64,000 nucleotides of DNA from NCBI GenBank assembly GCA_902363375.1, contig CABIZX010000001.1, positions 558,001 through 622,000 on the forward strand, written 5' to 3'. Position numbers and translations under genes: made by a program. Source of the DNA: Clostridiaceae bacterium (lineage in GTDB: Bacteria > Bacillota > Clostridia > Clostridiales > Clostridiaceae). A model generated the notes under the pieces. It had not been told where the DNA came from and searched no databases. It saw only the letters and a list, made by a program, of their open reading frames with translations. Positions 8,392 to 17,348 of the stretch are shown piece after piece (positions within the stretch are counted from its first letter, which is position 1; the number at the start of each line of letters is the position of its first letter).

Positions 8392-9375
8392 ATGAGTAAA
8401 GTTGTAGTAATATTTAATGGCGGAACCATATCTATGAAGGTTGACGAGAAGATAAAAGCCGCAGTGCCTAATTTAACAGGAGAAGAGATAATGTCCATGG
8501 TAACAGGAATTGAGTCTTATGCCGAAGTGGAATCATATACATTTTCTAGCTTGCCAAGTCCACATATGACTCCAGATATAATGCTAGAGTTATCGAATTA
8601 TGTTAAGAGTTTCTTGAAACGAGAAGATGTAGATGGGGTAGTAGTTACTCATGGAACAGATACCCTTGAAGAAACTGCATATTTCTTACAACTAACTATA
8701 AATAGTGAAAAGCCAGTGGTAGTTACAGGGTCTATGCGAAATAGTTCTGAACTTGGTTATGATGGACCAGCTAACTTAGCAGCATCTATTTGTACAGCCA
8801 CATCTAAAGAGTCAAGAAACAGAGGAGTAATTGTATGTTTAAATAATGAACTAAACTGTGCTAGTGAAGTTACAAAGTCTCACTCTATGCACCTTAATAC
8901 ATTCCAAAGTCCGGAATTTGGGCCTATAGGGATTGTAGATAGCAATGAAGTGAGATTTTATAGGAAGAGTACTGTAAAGGAATATATTGATACTCAAATT
9001 ATCGAAAACAATGTTCAACTTATTAAATCATATGCAGGTATGGATGGAACTCTTATAGATTATTGTGTTGCTCAAGGTGCTAAAGGATTAGTAATTGAAG
9101 CTATGGGAAGAGGCAATATTCCACCTTTAATGGCTGCATCCGTTAAAAAGGCTATAGATAAAGAAGTAGCAGTAGTAATAGTTTCTAGATGTTATAAAGG
9201 AAGAGTTCTGGATAGTTATGGATATGAAGGCGGAGGAAAGCAATTAAGAAATATGGGAGTTATATTTGGGGATAGTATGCCAGGTCAAAAGGCAAGGATA
9301 AAATTAATTTTAGCCCTTGGGAAAACAAAAAAAATTGATGAAATACGAGAAATATTTGAAAATGGACACTATTAA
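8392..9375 (+). CDS. ansA: Type I (cytoplasmic) L-asparaginase
   Basis: Hydrolyses L-asparagine to aspartate and ammonia. The 327-residue protein has both catalytic threonine motifs of the family: VIFNGGTISM at residues 6-15 and VVTHGTDTLEETAYFL near 83-98, plus the conserved lysine-containing region further on. There is no signal peptide, so it should be the cytoplasmic type rather than the secreted one. AGGAGG stands nine bases before the ATG. It is a single gene, preceded by the long gene-free region and followed by the promoter of the purine permease. Confidence 0.93.
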   Translation: MSKVVVIFNGGTISMKVDEKIKAAVPNLTGEEIMSMVTGIESYAEVESYTFSSLPSPHMTPDIMLELSNYVKSFLKREDVDGVVVTHGTDTLEETAYFLQLTINSEKPVVVTGSMRNSSELGYDGPANLAASICTATSKESRNRGVIVCLNNELNCASEVTKSHSMHLNTFQSPEFGPIGIVDSNEVRFYRKSTVKEYIDTQIIENNVQLIKSYAGMDGTLIDYCVAQGAKGLVIEAMGRGNIPPLMAASVKKAIDKEVAVVIVSRCYKGRVLDSYGYEGGGKQLRNMGVIFGDSMPGQKARIKLILALGKTKKIDEIREIFENGHY

Positions 9376-9421
9376 TATACGAACAATATAAATAAAAATT
9401 AAATAAATATACGGAAAAATA

Positions 9422-9450
9422 TTGACATTGGCAAGAAAAGTTGATAATAT
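9422..9450 (+). promoter_or_regulatory. Promoter of the riboswitch-controlled purine permease
   Basis: Consensus TTGACA at 9422-9427, a 17-base spacer and TAATAT at 9445-9450 (GATAAT at 9443 is an alternative). Transcription would start near 9457, about 20 bases before the aptamer. Confidence 0.8.
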
Positions 9451-9474
9451 AAGTATGTAAAAAATAATAATTAG

Positions 9475-9543
9475 TTTTCATATATGTCTAATGTGATGGA
9501 TTAGATGTTTCTACCGGATACCGATAAAATCCGACTATGAGAA
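9475..9543 (+). ncRNA. Purine riboswitch aptamer, guanine type
   Basis: The aptamer matches the purine riboswitch architecture. P1 pairs 9475-9482 with 9536-9543 (one G-U). P2 pairs 9486-9492 with 9500-9506 around a seven-base loop GTGATGG. The J2/3 strand is the conserved GTTTCTACC (9507-9515). P3 pairs CGGAT (9515-9519) with ATCCG (9529-9533), and its loop begins CCG, able to kiss the GG of loop 2. The base equivalent to position 74 is C9535, in CCGACTATGA, which specifies guanine/hypoxanthine rather than adenine. J1/2 reads TATG instead of the usual TATAA, a small departure. A terminator and antiterminator follow, and the gene controlled is a purine permease, fitting repression by guanine. 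Confidence 0.92.
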
Positions 9544-9561
9544 CTCCTGTATTAAAGCAAC

Positions 9562-9598
9562 AGTCACCGGAGTTCTTATCTGGTGGCTATTATTTTTT
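9562..9598 (+). terminator. Riboswitch-controlled intrinsic terminator with competing antiterminator
   Basis: Terminator stem AGTCACC (9562-9568) pairs with GGTGGCT (9582-9588), then TATTTTTT. The competing antiterminator pairs 9537-9547 (ATGAGAACTCC, containing most of the 3' strand of aptamer P1) with 9569-9579 (GGAGTTCTTAT) over 11 pairs. Bound guanine would hold P1, free the terminator and stop transcription; without ligand the antiterminator forms and leaves the terminator arms unpaired. Confidence 0.85.
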
Positions 9599-9628
9599 AT
9601 AATATATAATAACAGGAGGATAAGTTTT

Positions 9629-10984
9629 ATGGAAAAACTTTTCAAGCTTAAAGAAAATGGCACTAATGTAAAAAGAGAAGTTGTTGGTGGATTAATAACT
9701 TTCTTGACTATGGCATATATAATAGCAGTTAATGCCAACATACTAGGAGATCCTGGAGTTGGAATGAATCCAGGAGCAGTAGTAACAGCTACTTGTTTAG
9801 CAGCTGGAGTTACTACTATTTTAATGGGGCTTTATGCAAACTTACCATTAGGACTAGCTTCAGGCATGGGACTTAACGCGTTCTTTGCATATACAGTAGT
9901 AATGGAAATGGGTATATCTTGGCAAGTGGCACTGACAGCAGTATTTGTAGAAGGAATTATATTTATTTTATTATCATTGACAAAGATAAGAGAAGCCATT
10001 GTAAACTGTATACCAACTAACTTAAAATATGCAGTTACTGCAGGTATTGGATTATTTATAGCGTTTATAGGTTTTGGAAATGCTGGAATTGTAGTTGGAA
10101 GTGAAGCTACAAAAGTAACAATGGGTAGTTTAGTAAGCCCAACAGCTTTGATTGCAATATTGGGTGTAATTATTATAGTAATTTTATCTAAAAAAAATGT
10201 AAAAGGTGCAATCCTTTGGGGAATGGCTGCTAGCGCTGTAGCTGCATGGGTATATGCTGCTATATCACCAGAGGCTGCGGCTAATTTTGGAATATATTTA
10301 CCAGAGAAAATATTAAAATTTGAATCCGTAGCACCAATTGCAGGAAAATTAGATTTTTCAGTATTTTCTCATCCAGAGGCTATATCAGAGTTTATTTCAG
10401 TAGTATTTGTATTCTTATTTATTGATTTCTTTGATACAGCAGGGACATTGGTTGGAGTTGCATCTAAAATTGGAATGATAGATAAAGAGGGTAAAGTAAA
10501 AAATGCAGGTAAAGCGTTACTAGTAGATGCAATAGGAACAACTTTTGGAGCACTTGTAGGAACTTCTACAGTTACAACTTATGTAGAGAGTTCAGCAGGA
10601 GTTGCAGCAGGAGCTAGAACAGGTCTTTCAGCAGTGGTTACAGGAGTATTATTTTTACTAGCTATGTTCTTATCACCATTATTTGTAGCAATCCCAGGTT
10701 GTGCAACAGCACCAGCTTTAATTATAGTAGGATTTTTTATGATAGAGTCAGTTAAAAATATAGATTTCTCAGATTTTACTGAAGGAGTACCAGCATTCTT
10801 AACTATAGCATTAATGCCTATGACATACAGTATTGGTGATGGATTAATGATAGGTATGTTATCATATGCTATATTAAACTTAATAGCTAATATTACAACA
10901 AAGGAAGCTAAAGATAGAAAACCAGTATCTTTTGTAGTATATATTTTAGCTATAGTATTCTTATTAAAGATAATCTTTGGATAA
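9629..10984 (+). CDS. pbuG: Guanine/hypoxanthine permease (NCS2 family, AzgA/PbuG type)
   Basis: A 451-residue, very hydrophobic protein with about 12-14 membrane spans that imports guanine and hypoxanthine by proton symport. The N-terminus (REVVGGLITFLTMAYIIAVN) and the ASGMGLNAFFAYTV and LFIDFFDTAGTLVGVA motifs identify the AzgA-like branch of NCS2 transporters. AGGAGG precedes the ATG at the proper distance. The upstream guanine riboswitch independently supports the substrate class. The exact paralogue (pbuG or pbuO) cannot be decided; the symbol is given by analogy. Confidence 0.9.
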   Translation: MEKLFKLKENGTNVKREVVGGLITFLTMAYIIAVNANILGDPGVGMNPGAVVTATCLAAGVTTILMGLYANLPLGLASGMGLNAFFAYTVVMEMGISWQVALTAVFVEGIIFILLSLTKIREAIVNCIPTNLKYAVTAGIGLFIAFIGFGNAGIVVGSEATKVTMGSLVSPTALIAILGVIIIVILSKKNVKGAILWGMAASAVAAWVYAAISPEAAANFGIYLPEKILKFESVAPIAGKLDFSVFSHPEAISEFISVVFVFLFIDFFDTAGTLVGVASKIGMIDKEGKVKNAGKALLVDAIGTTFGALVGTSTVTTYVESSAGVAAGARTGLSAVVTGVLFLLAMFLSPLFVAIPGCATAPALIIVGFFMIESVKNIDFSDFTEGVPAFLTIALMPMTYSIGDGLMIGMLSYAILNLIANITTKEAKDRKPVSFVVYILAIVFLLKIIFG

Positions 10985-11122
10985 TAAGAATTATTTTCTG
11001 AGATTAAACAATTTTTAATATATAAAATTAATTACAGCGGAGATAAGAATCATTTATAGTAATAGGATAAATAAAGTTTTAAACTTTTATTTATAAACAT
11101 ATGTGATTTCATTCAACTTAAT

Positions 11123-11174
11123 TTATGAATAAGGGGCATAAGCTTAAAAAGGAGCTTATGCCCCTTATTCATAA
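11123..11174. repeat. Perfect 22-bp inverted repeat (hairpin) without U-tract
   Basis: Arms 11123-11144 and 11153-11174 pair perfectly over 22 bases around the loop TAAAAAGG; the core is AAGGGGCATAAGCT. Neither side has a run of T, so it is not an ordinary intrinsic terminator, although it lies 140 bases after pbuG. A second small hairpin (ATAATTC with GAATTAT) follows directly. The rest of 10985-11257 shows nothing I can assign. Confidence 0.8.
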
Positions 11175-11257
11175 TTCAAAAACTTCGAATTATAATGGTT
11201 TTTCTAATGTTTTCTAAAGAATATTTCGATTTTCTTTAAATTTCTTTTATTTATGGG

Positions 11258-11287
11258 TTGAAATAAGTCATATACATTATGTATAAT
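11258..11287 (+). promoter_or_regulatory. Promoter of the yicC-remA-gmk-rpoZ-coaBC operon
   Basis: TTGAAA at 11258-11263, an 18-base spacer and TATAAT at 11282-11287. Confidence 0.7.
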
Positions 11288-11328
11288 AAATAAAGAATTT
11301 AACAAGGTCTAAGAAGGGTGCGTTGTAT

Positions 11329-12207
11329 ATGATAAAAAGCATGACCGGATTTGGAAGAGGCACATCAGAAGGAAAAGCATCTAGTTTTATTGTAGAGATT
11401 AAGACAGTAAATCACAGATACTTTGAGCTTAATGTTAGAATGCCTAGAAGCTTAATATCTTTAGAGGATAGTATAAGAAAATATGTTAATGACAAGATTA
11501 AGAGAGGAAAAGTAGATATATTTATTACTCAAAATCAAGCGGCTAATGAAGATATGGCTGTAGTGGTTAACGAAAGTTTAGCTGATAGTTACGTGGAGGC
11601 GCTTTATAGAATAAGAGATAGATATAACTTAAGGGATGATATTTCCGCTACAACCTTAGCAAGATTTCCAGAAGTTCTAAAATTAGAACAAAAGGAAGAG
11701 GATTTAGAAAATACATGGAAGGTATTACTACCGGCAGTAGAAGATGCAGTATATAATCTTGTATCTATGAGAGAACAGGAAGGTGAAAAACTTTTACTAG
11801 ATATTACGAAGAGATGTGAATGTATTTCCGATAATGTTGATATAATTAATAAAAGGGTACCAGAAATTACAGAAGAGTATAGACTGAGACTTTTAAAGAA
11901 AGTTGAAGAAATTCTAACGGAAAAAAATATTGATGAAAGTCGTATAGCTATGGAAGTAGTTCTTCAAGCAGATAAAACTTGCATTGATGAAGAAATTGTT
12001 AGACTAAAAAGTCATGTTTCACAAGTTCTTAAAACATTTAAGTTAAGTGAACCAATAGGTAGAAAATTAGATTTTATTATTCAAGAAATGAATAGAGAAG
12101 CAAACACAATTGCATCTAAGGTTAATGACCTGGAATTAACGAATATAGCACTTGATATAAAAAGTGATATAGAAAAGATTAGAGAACAGGTTCAAAACAT
12201 AGAATAA
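11329..12207 (+). CDS. yicC: YicC/YloC family endoribonuclease
   Basis: The family was long called a stress-induced protein and has more recently been described as an endoribonuclease involved in RNA turnover. The protein (292 aa) starts MIKSMTGFGRG, the family signature, and contains EIKTVNHRYFELNVRMP near residue 22 and the conserved C-terminal block KLDFIIQEMNREANTIASK. A TTG at 11323 in frame would add two residues, but AAGGG at 11314-11318 is better spaced for the ATG at 11329. It heads an operon with remA and gmk, the usual clostridial order. Confidence 0.93.
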   Translation: MIKSMTGFGRGTSEGKASSFIVEIKTVNHRYFELNVRMPRSLISLEDSIRKYVNDKIKRGKVDIFITQNQAANEDMAVVVNESLADSYVEALYRIRDRYNLRDDISATTLARFPEVLKLEQKEEDLENTWKVLLPAVEDAVYNLVSMREQEGEKLLLDITKRCECISDNVDIINKRVPEITEEYRLRLLKKVEEILTEKNIDESRIAMEVVLQADKTCIDEEIVRLKSHVSQVLKTFKLSEPIGRKLDFIIQEMNREANTIASKVNDLELTNIALDIKSDIEKIREQVQNIE

Positions 12208-12223
12208 ATTTAGGAGGTAGGGA

Positions 12224-12496
12224 ATGGGTATAAAACTTATAAATATTGGATTTGGAAATATCGTTTCAGCAAATAGACTAGTAGCTATTGTTAGTCCAGA
12301 ATCAGCGCCTATTAAAAGAATAATTCAAGAAGCTAGAGACAGAGGTATGCTAATAGATGCCACCTATGGTAGAAGAACTAGAGCTGTTATAATCACTGAT
12401 AGTGATCATGTAATATTATCTGCTGTTCAGCCTGAAACAGTAGCACATAGATTATGTGATAAGGAAGATGATGCGATAGATGAGGTAGATGAATAA
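12224..12496 (+). CDS. remA: RemA-like regulatory protein (DUF370)
   Basis: RemA of Bacillus is a small DNA-binding activator of matrix and osmoprotection genes. This 90-residue protein carries the highly conserved core [19 protein letters not shown] and [25 protein letters not shown] precedes the ATG. Its position between yicC and gmk is the same as in Bacillus and most clostridia. Targets in this organism are unknown, and the name reflects family membership. Confidence 0.9.
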   Translation: MGIKLINIGFGNIVSANRLVAIVSPESAPIKRIIQEARDRGMLIDATYGRRTRAVIITDSDHVILSAVQPETVAHRLCDKEDDAIDEVDE

Positions 12497-12497
12497 T

Positions 12498-13097
12498 ATG
12501 GTAAATAAAGGACAATTATTAGTTATATCTGGGCCATCTGGGGCAGGAAAAGGAACAGTATGTAAGGCGCTAATTGAAAAAAATCCAATATGGATTTCTA
12601 CATCTTGTACTACACGTAAGCCAAGAGATGGTGAAGTAGAAGGTGTTAATTATTTTTTCATAGAGAGAGAAGAATTCTTAAATAGAATTGATAAAGAAGA
12701 TTTTTTAGAGTATGCAGAAGTTTATGGGAATTTTTATGGAACACCTAAGTCTGAAGTTTTAAGAATGTTAGATGAAGGTAAAGATGTAATATTAGAAATA
12801 GATATTCAAGGTGCATTAAAGATTAAATCTTCATATCCTGAGGGAATATTTATATTTATTATGCCACCGTCTATGGAGGAACTTAGAAATAGAATAACAA
12901 ATAGAGGAAGTGAAACTCCAGAGTCGTTAAAGACTAGAATGGAGTCTGCTTATGATGAAATTAGTTTTGCATCTAAATATGATTATGCTGTTGTAAATGA
13001 CGAAGTAGAAGATGCAGTTAAAAAAATTGAAAGTATAATAATTGCTGAGAAATGCAGAGTTTTTAAAATAAAAGATGAGCTATTAGGGAGGTTCTAA
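12498..13097 (+). CDS. gmk: Guanylate kinase
   Basis: Phosphorylates GMP to GDP with ATP. The 199-residue protein opens with the P-loop LLVISGPSGAGKGTVC and has the GMP-binding STSCTTRKPRDGEVEGVNYFF block near residue 32 and the lid RITNRGSET. An ATG at 12489 would add three residues and overlap remA by eight bases, but GAGGT at 12482-12486 is better spaced for ATG 12498. It is followed five bases later by rpoZ, the common gmk-rpoZ pairing. Confidence 0.97.
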   Translation: MVNKGQLLVISGPSGAGKGTVCKALIEKNPIWISTSCTTRKPRDGEVEGVNYFFIEREEFLNRIDKEDFLEYAEVYGNFYGTPKSEVLRMLDEGKDVILEIDIQGALKIKSSYPEGIFIFIMPPSMEELRNRITNRGSETPESLKTRMESAYDEISFASKYDYAVVNDEVEDAVKKIESIIIAEKCRVFKIKDELLGRF

Positions 13098-13102
13098 AAG
13101 AC

Positions 13103-13393
13103 ATGAGTAATTCAAAGAGTAATTCAATGATTAATCCATCTATTGTGGATTTACTAGAAAAGGTGGATAATAGATATTCATTAGTAGTAGCGACTTCAAG
13201 AAGAGCTAGACAATTAATTGATGGGGAAGAGTCAATGATTCAAGGGGTAGGTACAAAGCCATTAACTATCGCTATTAATGAGGTTGAACAAGGTTCTATT
13301 GGAGTTAAGGATGCTGGCGATAAATTCACTAAGACTCAAGAAGTAGAAATGGTGAATGACGAGGCGGAAGAAGGCTCAAATTTAGATGAATAA
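13103..13393 (+). CDS. rpoZ: RNA polymerase omega subunit
   Basis: Omega promotes assembly of RNA polymerase around the beta-prime subunit. The conserved core INPSIVDLLEKVDNRYSLVVATSRRARQLIDG-type segment is present, with the KPLTIAINEVEQG helix near residue 50. At 96 residues it is somewhat longer than the roughly 70-residue norm; the extra part is an acidic tail (EVEMVNDEAEEGSNLDE). GGGAGG lies 11 bases upstream. It overlaps coaBC by eight bases. Confidence 0.95.
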   Translation: MSNSKSNSMINPSIVDLLEKVDNRYSLVVATSRRARQLIDGEESMIQGVGTKPLTIAINEVEQGSIGVKDAGDKFTKTQEVEMVNDEAEEGSNLDE

Positions 13394-14573
13394 AAAGAAT
13401 GTTGTTATTGGAGTAACTGGCGGGATTGCTGCATATAAAGCTTTAGATGTTATAAGTAAGCTTAAAAAGAAAAACATAAATGTTGATGTCATTATGACGA
13501 AATCTGCTTGTGAATTTGTTACTCCATTAAGTTTTCAATCACTAAGTCAAAATGCGGTAATTAAAGATATGTTTGATGAGCCAAAGGTTTTTGAAATTCA
13601 ACATATATCTTTAGCTAAGAAAGCTGATGTATTACTAATAGTACCTGCTACAGCTAATATTATTGGTAAAGTAGCAAATGGAATAGCTGATGATATGCTA
13701 TCAACTACAATTATGGCTACTAATGCTAAAGTAATATTTGCTCCAGCCATGAATACTAATATGTATAATAACCCTATTGTTCAAGAAAATATTAGAAAAT
13801 TAAAGAATTATGGATATGATTTTATAAATCCTAGTAGTGGAAGATTAGCCTGTGGAGATGTGGGAGATGGAAAGCTTGCAGATACAGAAGATATTGTGGA
13901 AGTGGTTTTATCAGAACTTTATGAACCAAAGGATTTGGTTGGTAAAAAGGTATTAGTAACAGCAGGACCTACTAGGGCTAACCTAGATCCAGTAAGATTT
14001 CTAACTAATAAATCTACAGGAAAAATGGGATATGCAATTGCAGAAGAAGCTAGAGATAGAGGAGCAGAAGTAATTCTTGTTAGTGGTCCAACTAATATAA
14101 AACCTCCATTGGGAGTTAGGGTTATTAATGTAGAGACAAATGAAGAAATGCTAAATTCAGTTAAATCAGAATTTGATAGTTGTGATATTGTAGTTAAATC
14201 TGCAGCAGTGAGTGATTATAAACCTAAGTTCTATTCAGATAAGAAAATAAAAAAAGGACCTGACAATTTAAATATGGAATTTGTACGGGATAATGATATA
14301 TTAAAGGAGTTAGGAACCTTAAAGAAACATCAAATCTTAGTTGGATTTGCAGCTGAGAGTAATGATGTAATAGAGAATGCTCACATAAAACTAAAGAAGA
14401 AAAATCTTGATTATATTGTTGCAAATGATATAACTGAAAGTGATGCGGGCTTTGGAACTGATACTAATAGAGTTACGATTATAAATAGAGATGGCAAAGA
14501 AATATCTCTTGATAATATGAGTAAAAGATTAGTTGGATATGAGCTTTTTAATATGATTTTAGATAATAAATAA
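13386..14573 (+). CDS. coaBC: Bifunctional phosphopantothenoylcysteine decarboxylase / phosphopantothenate-cysteine ligase
   Basis: Carries out two consecutive steps of coenzyme A synthesis. The N-terminal FMN-dependent decarboxylase half shows GVTGGIAAYKALD at the start, the catalytic His in IQHISLAKKAD near residue 73, the PAMNTNMYNNP substrate clamp near 120-130 and the flexible-loop cysteine in GRLACGDVGDGKLAD. The ligase half begins near KKVLVTAGPTR and includes STGKMGYAIAEEA and KSAAVSDYKP. The length (395 aa) is typical. The start overlaps rpoZ, and a terminator follows immediately. coaD, which acts next in the pathway, is at 32 kb. Confidence 0.97.
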   Translation: MNKKNVVIGVTGGIAAYKALDVISKLKKKNINVDVIMTKSACEFVTPLSFQSLSQNAVIKDMFDEPKVFEIQHISLAKKADVLLIVPATANIIGKVANGIADDMLSTTIMATNAKVIFAPAMNTNMYNNPIVQENIRKLKNYGYDFINPSSGRLACGDVGDGKLADTEDIVEVVLSELYEPKDLVGKKVLVTAGPTRANLDPVRFLTNKSTGKMGYAIAEEARDRGAEVILVSGPTNIKPPLGVRVINVETNEEMLNSVKSEFDSCDIVVKSAAVSDYKPKFYSDKKIKKGPDNLNMEFVRDNDILKELGTLKKHQILVGFAAESNDVIENAHIKLKKKNLDYIVANDITESDAGFGTDTNRVTIINRDGKEISLDNMSKRLVGYELFNMILDNK

Positions 14574-14577
14574 AAAG

Positions 14578-14598
14578 AGCGACTAAGTCGCTTTTTTT
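14578..14598 (+). terminator. Terminator after coaBC
   Basis: AGCGAC-TAA-GTCGCT (14578-14592) followed by TTTTTT, four bases after the coaBC stop. Confidence 0.88.
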
Positions 14599-14694
14599 AT
14601 TATTGTTTATGAAATGTTCTATATTATCAATATAGAGTTAAGGTAATGATAATCTTAAATTTTGGTGATATACCTCTAGAAGGGAGGAGTAAGA

Positions 14695-16884
14695 ATGTAT
14701 TTAGGAATTATAGTAAATAATGAAGCTGTAAAAGTTGACAAAATATTTACCTATAGAGTACCTGAAAGACTTTATGATAAAGTAAAAAAAGGCAGGATGG
14801 TTACAGTACCATTTGGAAATGGAAATAAAAAAATATATGGATTTATAGTTGATATATTTTATAATATAGATGATAATGCTAAATTAAAAGAGATTATCGA
14901 TATAGACGATAATATGGAGTTTCTTACAGAAGAAAATATTCGTCTTATTGAAATTATGAGAAAGAAATATTTATGCACTTATTTAGAGTGTATAAAAGTA
15001 ATGATTCCTAATGGAATAACTAAAGGAACTACATTTAAGACTAAAAATTGTATAATTCTTGGGAAAGCTTTAACAGAGAAGTATAACAAAGAAGAGTACA
15101 TAAATATAGTAAGCTTCATAGAGAAAAATAATGGAGTTTACAATAAATCTGAGCTTACAAGTGAATTTAATCTTTCCTTATCTAGAATAAATACTTTAAT
15201 TAAACATGAATTTTTAAAGGTTAAAAAAACTATAGTAAATAGATATAATGAAGATACATATAAATTATATGAAGAAAAAACACTAAATTCAGAGCAGCAA
15301 AAATGTGTAGATACTATACTATTAAATAGTTATAATAATAAGTTTCTTATTCATGGTATAACTGGAAGTGGAAAAACTGAGATATATATGAATTTAGTAA
15401 AGGAAATGATAAAGCAAAATAAAGATTCTATTGTATTAATTCCAGAAATCGCATTAACGCCTCAGATGGTTGAAAGATTTAAAGGTAGATTTGGAAGGGA
15501 TGTAGCTATATTTCACAGTAGATTATCTGTTGGTGAAAGGTTTGATGAATGGATGAGAGTGAAGATGGGAAATGTGAAGGTGGCAATAGGTGCGAGATCA
15601 GCTATATTTCTTCCTTTTTCTAATTTAGGTCTTATTGTTATAGATGAAGAACATGAAACTAGCTATAAATCAGATAGTGATCCTAAATACCATGCAAGAG
15701 ATATTGCTAGCTTTAAGTCAGAGATTGAAGGATGTAAAGTAGTGTTAGGCTCTGCAACACCTTCCATTGAAACGTACTATAAAGCTACTCAAGGAGAATA
15801 TGATATAATTACTTTGAATAATAGAGCTGATGGAGCTAATCTACCAACTATAGATATAGTAGATATGAGACAAGAGTTAAAAGACGGAAATAAGTCTATG
15901 TTCAGTAGAAGATTGCAGGAAGAGATGTTTAATTGTTTAGAAAAAAAGGAACAGGCTATAATGTTTCTAAATAGAAGAGGATATTCTACATTTGTATCTT
16001 GTAGAGAGTGTGGATATGTATTTAAATGTAGTAATTGTGATATTTCCCTTACTTATCATAATGATGATAACTTAACTTGTCATTATTGTGGAGCAAAGCA
16101 AAAAGCTTTAAGAACATGCCCAAAGTGTAAGAGTAAATATGTAAAATATTTTGGAGTAGGTACGGAACAACTAGAGCAAAGTGTTAAAAGGACTTTTTTA
16201 GATAGTAGACCACTTAGAATGGACTTTGATACTACAAGAGGAAAAGATTCCTACGAAAGAGTGTATAGGGATTTTGCAGCTAAAAGATATAATGTATTGA
16301 TAGGTACTCAAATGATTGCAAAAGGACTTGATTTTAAGGATGTAACCTTAGTAGGAATAATAGCTGCGGATTTATCTTTAAATCTTCCAGATTATAGAGC
16401 GGCAGAGAGAACTTTTCAGTTAATAACTCAAGTAGCTGGAAGAGCTGGAAGAGGGAATAAAGCTGGAACAGTTATACTTCAAACTTATAATCCAGAGAAC
16501 TATAGTATAATTTATGCTGCTGAAAATAATTATAAAAGTTTTTATGAGGAAGAAATAATTATAAGGAAGCTAAGGGAGTATCCACCTTTCTCTAAAATAT
16601 TGTGTATAAATTTAAGCAGTGAAAATGAAGAAAATTTAATAAAATGTATACAAAATTTAGCTGATAAAATAAGGATAAAAAATTATGAAAGTGATAAAAT
16701 TGAATTGTTGGGACCATGTCCTTGCGGAGTTTCTAAAATAAAAAATTTACACAGATGGCAAATTATACTCAAAGGTAAATTTGATGATGATTATGCTATG
16801 GATATTAAAAACTTAGTTTATGAACAGATTAATTATAAAAATATAAGGATAGGAATTGATATAAATCCAAATAGCTTATTGTAA
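14695..16884 (+). CDS. priA: Primosomal replication restart helicase PriA
   Basis: PriA recognises stalled forks and reloads the replicative helicase. The 729-residue protein has an N-terminal 3'-DNA-binding domain, then a superfamily 2 helicase core with Walker A GITGSGKTE near residues 221-229 and the DEEH box near 317, and the zinc-binding insert CRECGYVFKCSNCDIS...CHYCG...CPKC near residues 436-485. The final helicase motif VAGRAGRG is present. The ribosome site GGGAGG is ideal. It appears to start a long operon running to thiN. Confidence 0.97.
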   Translation: MYLGIIVNNEAVKVDKIFTYRVPERLYDKVKKGRMVTVPFGNGNKKIYGFIVDIFYNIDDNAKLKEIIDIDDNMEFLTEENIRLIEIMRKKYLCTYLECIKVMIPNGITKGTTFKTKNCIILGKALTEKYNKEEYINIVSFIEKNNGVYNKSELTSEFNLSLSRINTLIKHEFLKVKKTIVNRYNEDTYKLYEEKTLNSEQQKCVDTILLNSYNNKFLIHGITGSGKTEIYMNLVKEMIKQNKDSIVLIPEIALTPQMVERFKGRFGRDVAIFHSRLSVGERFDEWMRVKMGNVKVAIGARSAIFLPFSNLGLIVIDEEHETSYKSDSDPKYHARDIASFKSEIEGCKVVLGSATPSIETYYKATQGEYDIITLNNRADGANLPTIDIVDMRQELKDGNKSMFSRRLQEEMFNCLEKKEQAIMFLNRRGYSTFVSCRECGYVFKCSNCDISLTYHNDDNLTCHYCGAKQKALRTCPKCKSKYVKYFGVGTEQLEQSVKRTFLDSRPLRMDFDTTRGKDSYERVYRDFAAKRYNVLIGTQMIAKGLDFKDVTLVGIIAADLSLNLPDYRAAERTFQLITQVAGRAGRGNKAGTVILQTYNPENYSIIYAAENNYKSFYEEEIIIRKLREYPPFSKILCINLSSENEENLIKCIQNLADKIRIKNYESDKIELLGPCPCGVSKIKNLHRWQIILKGKFDDDYAMDIKNLVYEQINYKNIRIGIDINPNSLL

Positions 16885-16896
16885 AGGAGAATATAA

Positions 16897-17337
16897 ATGG
16901 CATTAAGAAATATAAGAGTTAATGAAGATCCTATATTAAGAAAAACTAGTAAAGTAGTTAAAAGTATTGATGAAAGAACCCAGATACTAATTGATGATAT
17001 GTTAGATACTATGTATGAGGCTAATGGAGTAGGTCTTGCAGCTCCACAGGTTGGGATTTTAAAGAGAATCGTTGTTATAGATATTGGAGATGGTCCATTA
17101 ATACTTATAAATCCGGAAGTGATGGAAACTAATGGTGAAGTTAATGACAAGGAAGGATGTCTTAGTGTACCAGGTAAAGAAGGAAATGTTATAAGACCTA
17201 AATATGTAAAAGTTAAGGCTCAAGATCGAAACGGAAATCCTATTGAAATTCAAGGAGAAGATCTTTTAGCAAGGGCTCTTTGTCACGAAATTGATCATTT
17301 AAATGGAATATTATACACAGATAAGGTAGTTAAATAG
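16897..17337 (+). CDS. def: Peptide deformylase
   Basis: Removes the N-formyl group from nascent proteins. All three metal-site motifs are intact: [10 protein letters not shown] near residue 44, EGCLSVP near 86 (Cys ligand) and HEIDH near 130-134 (two His ligands and the catalytic Glu). The length is 146 residues. It starts 12 bases after priA and sits beside fmt, whose product adds the formyl group it removes. Confidence 0.97.
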   Translation: MALRNIRVNEDPILRKTSKVVKSIDERTQILIDDMLDTMYEANGVGLAAPQVGILKRIVVIDIGDGPLILINPEVMETNGEVNDKEGCLSVPGKEGNVIRPKYVKVKAQDRNGNPIEIQGEDLLARALCHEIDHLNGILYTDKVVK

Positions 17338-17348
17338 GAGGCATTAAG

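Noticed and set aside
8292..8498. 68-codon minus-strand frame at the ansA start
   Set aside because: It overlaps the ansA ribosome site and coding start antisense; no ribosome site and no recognisable motif.
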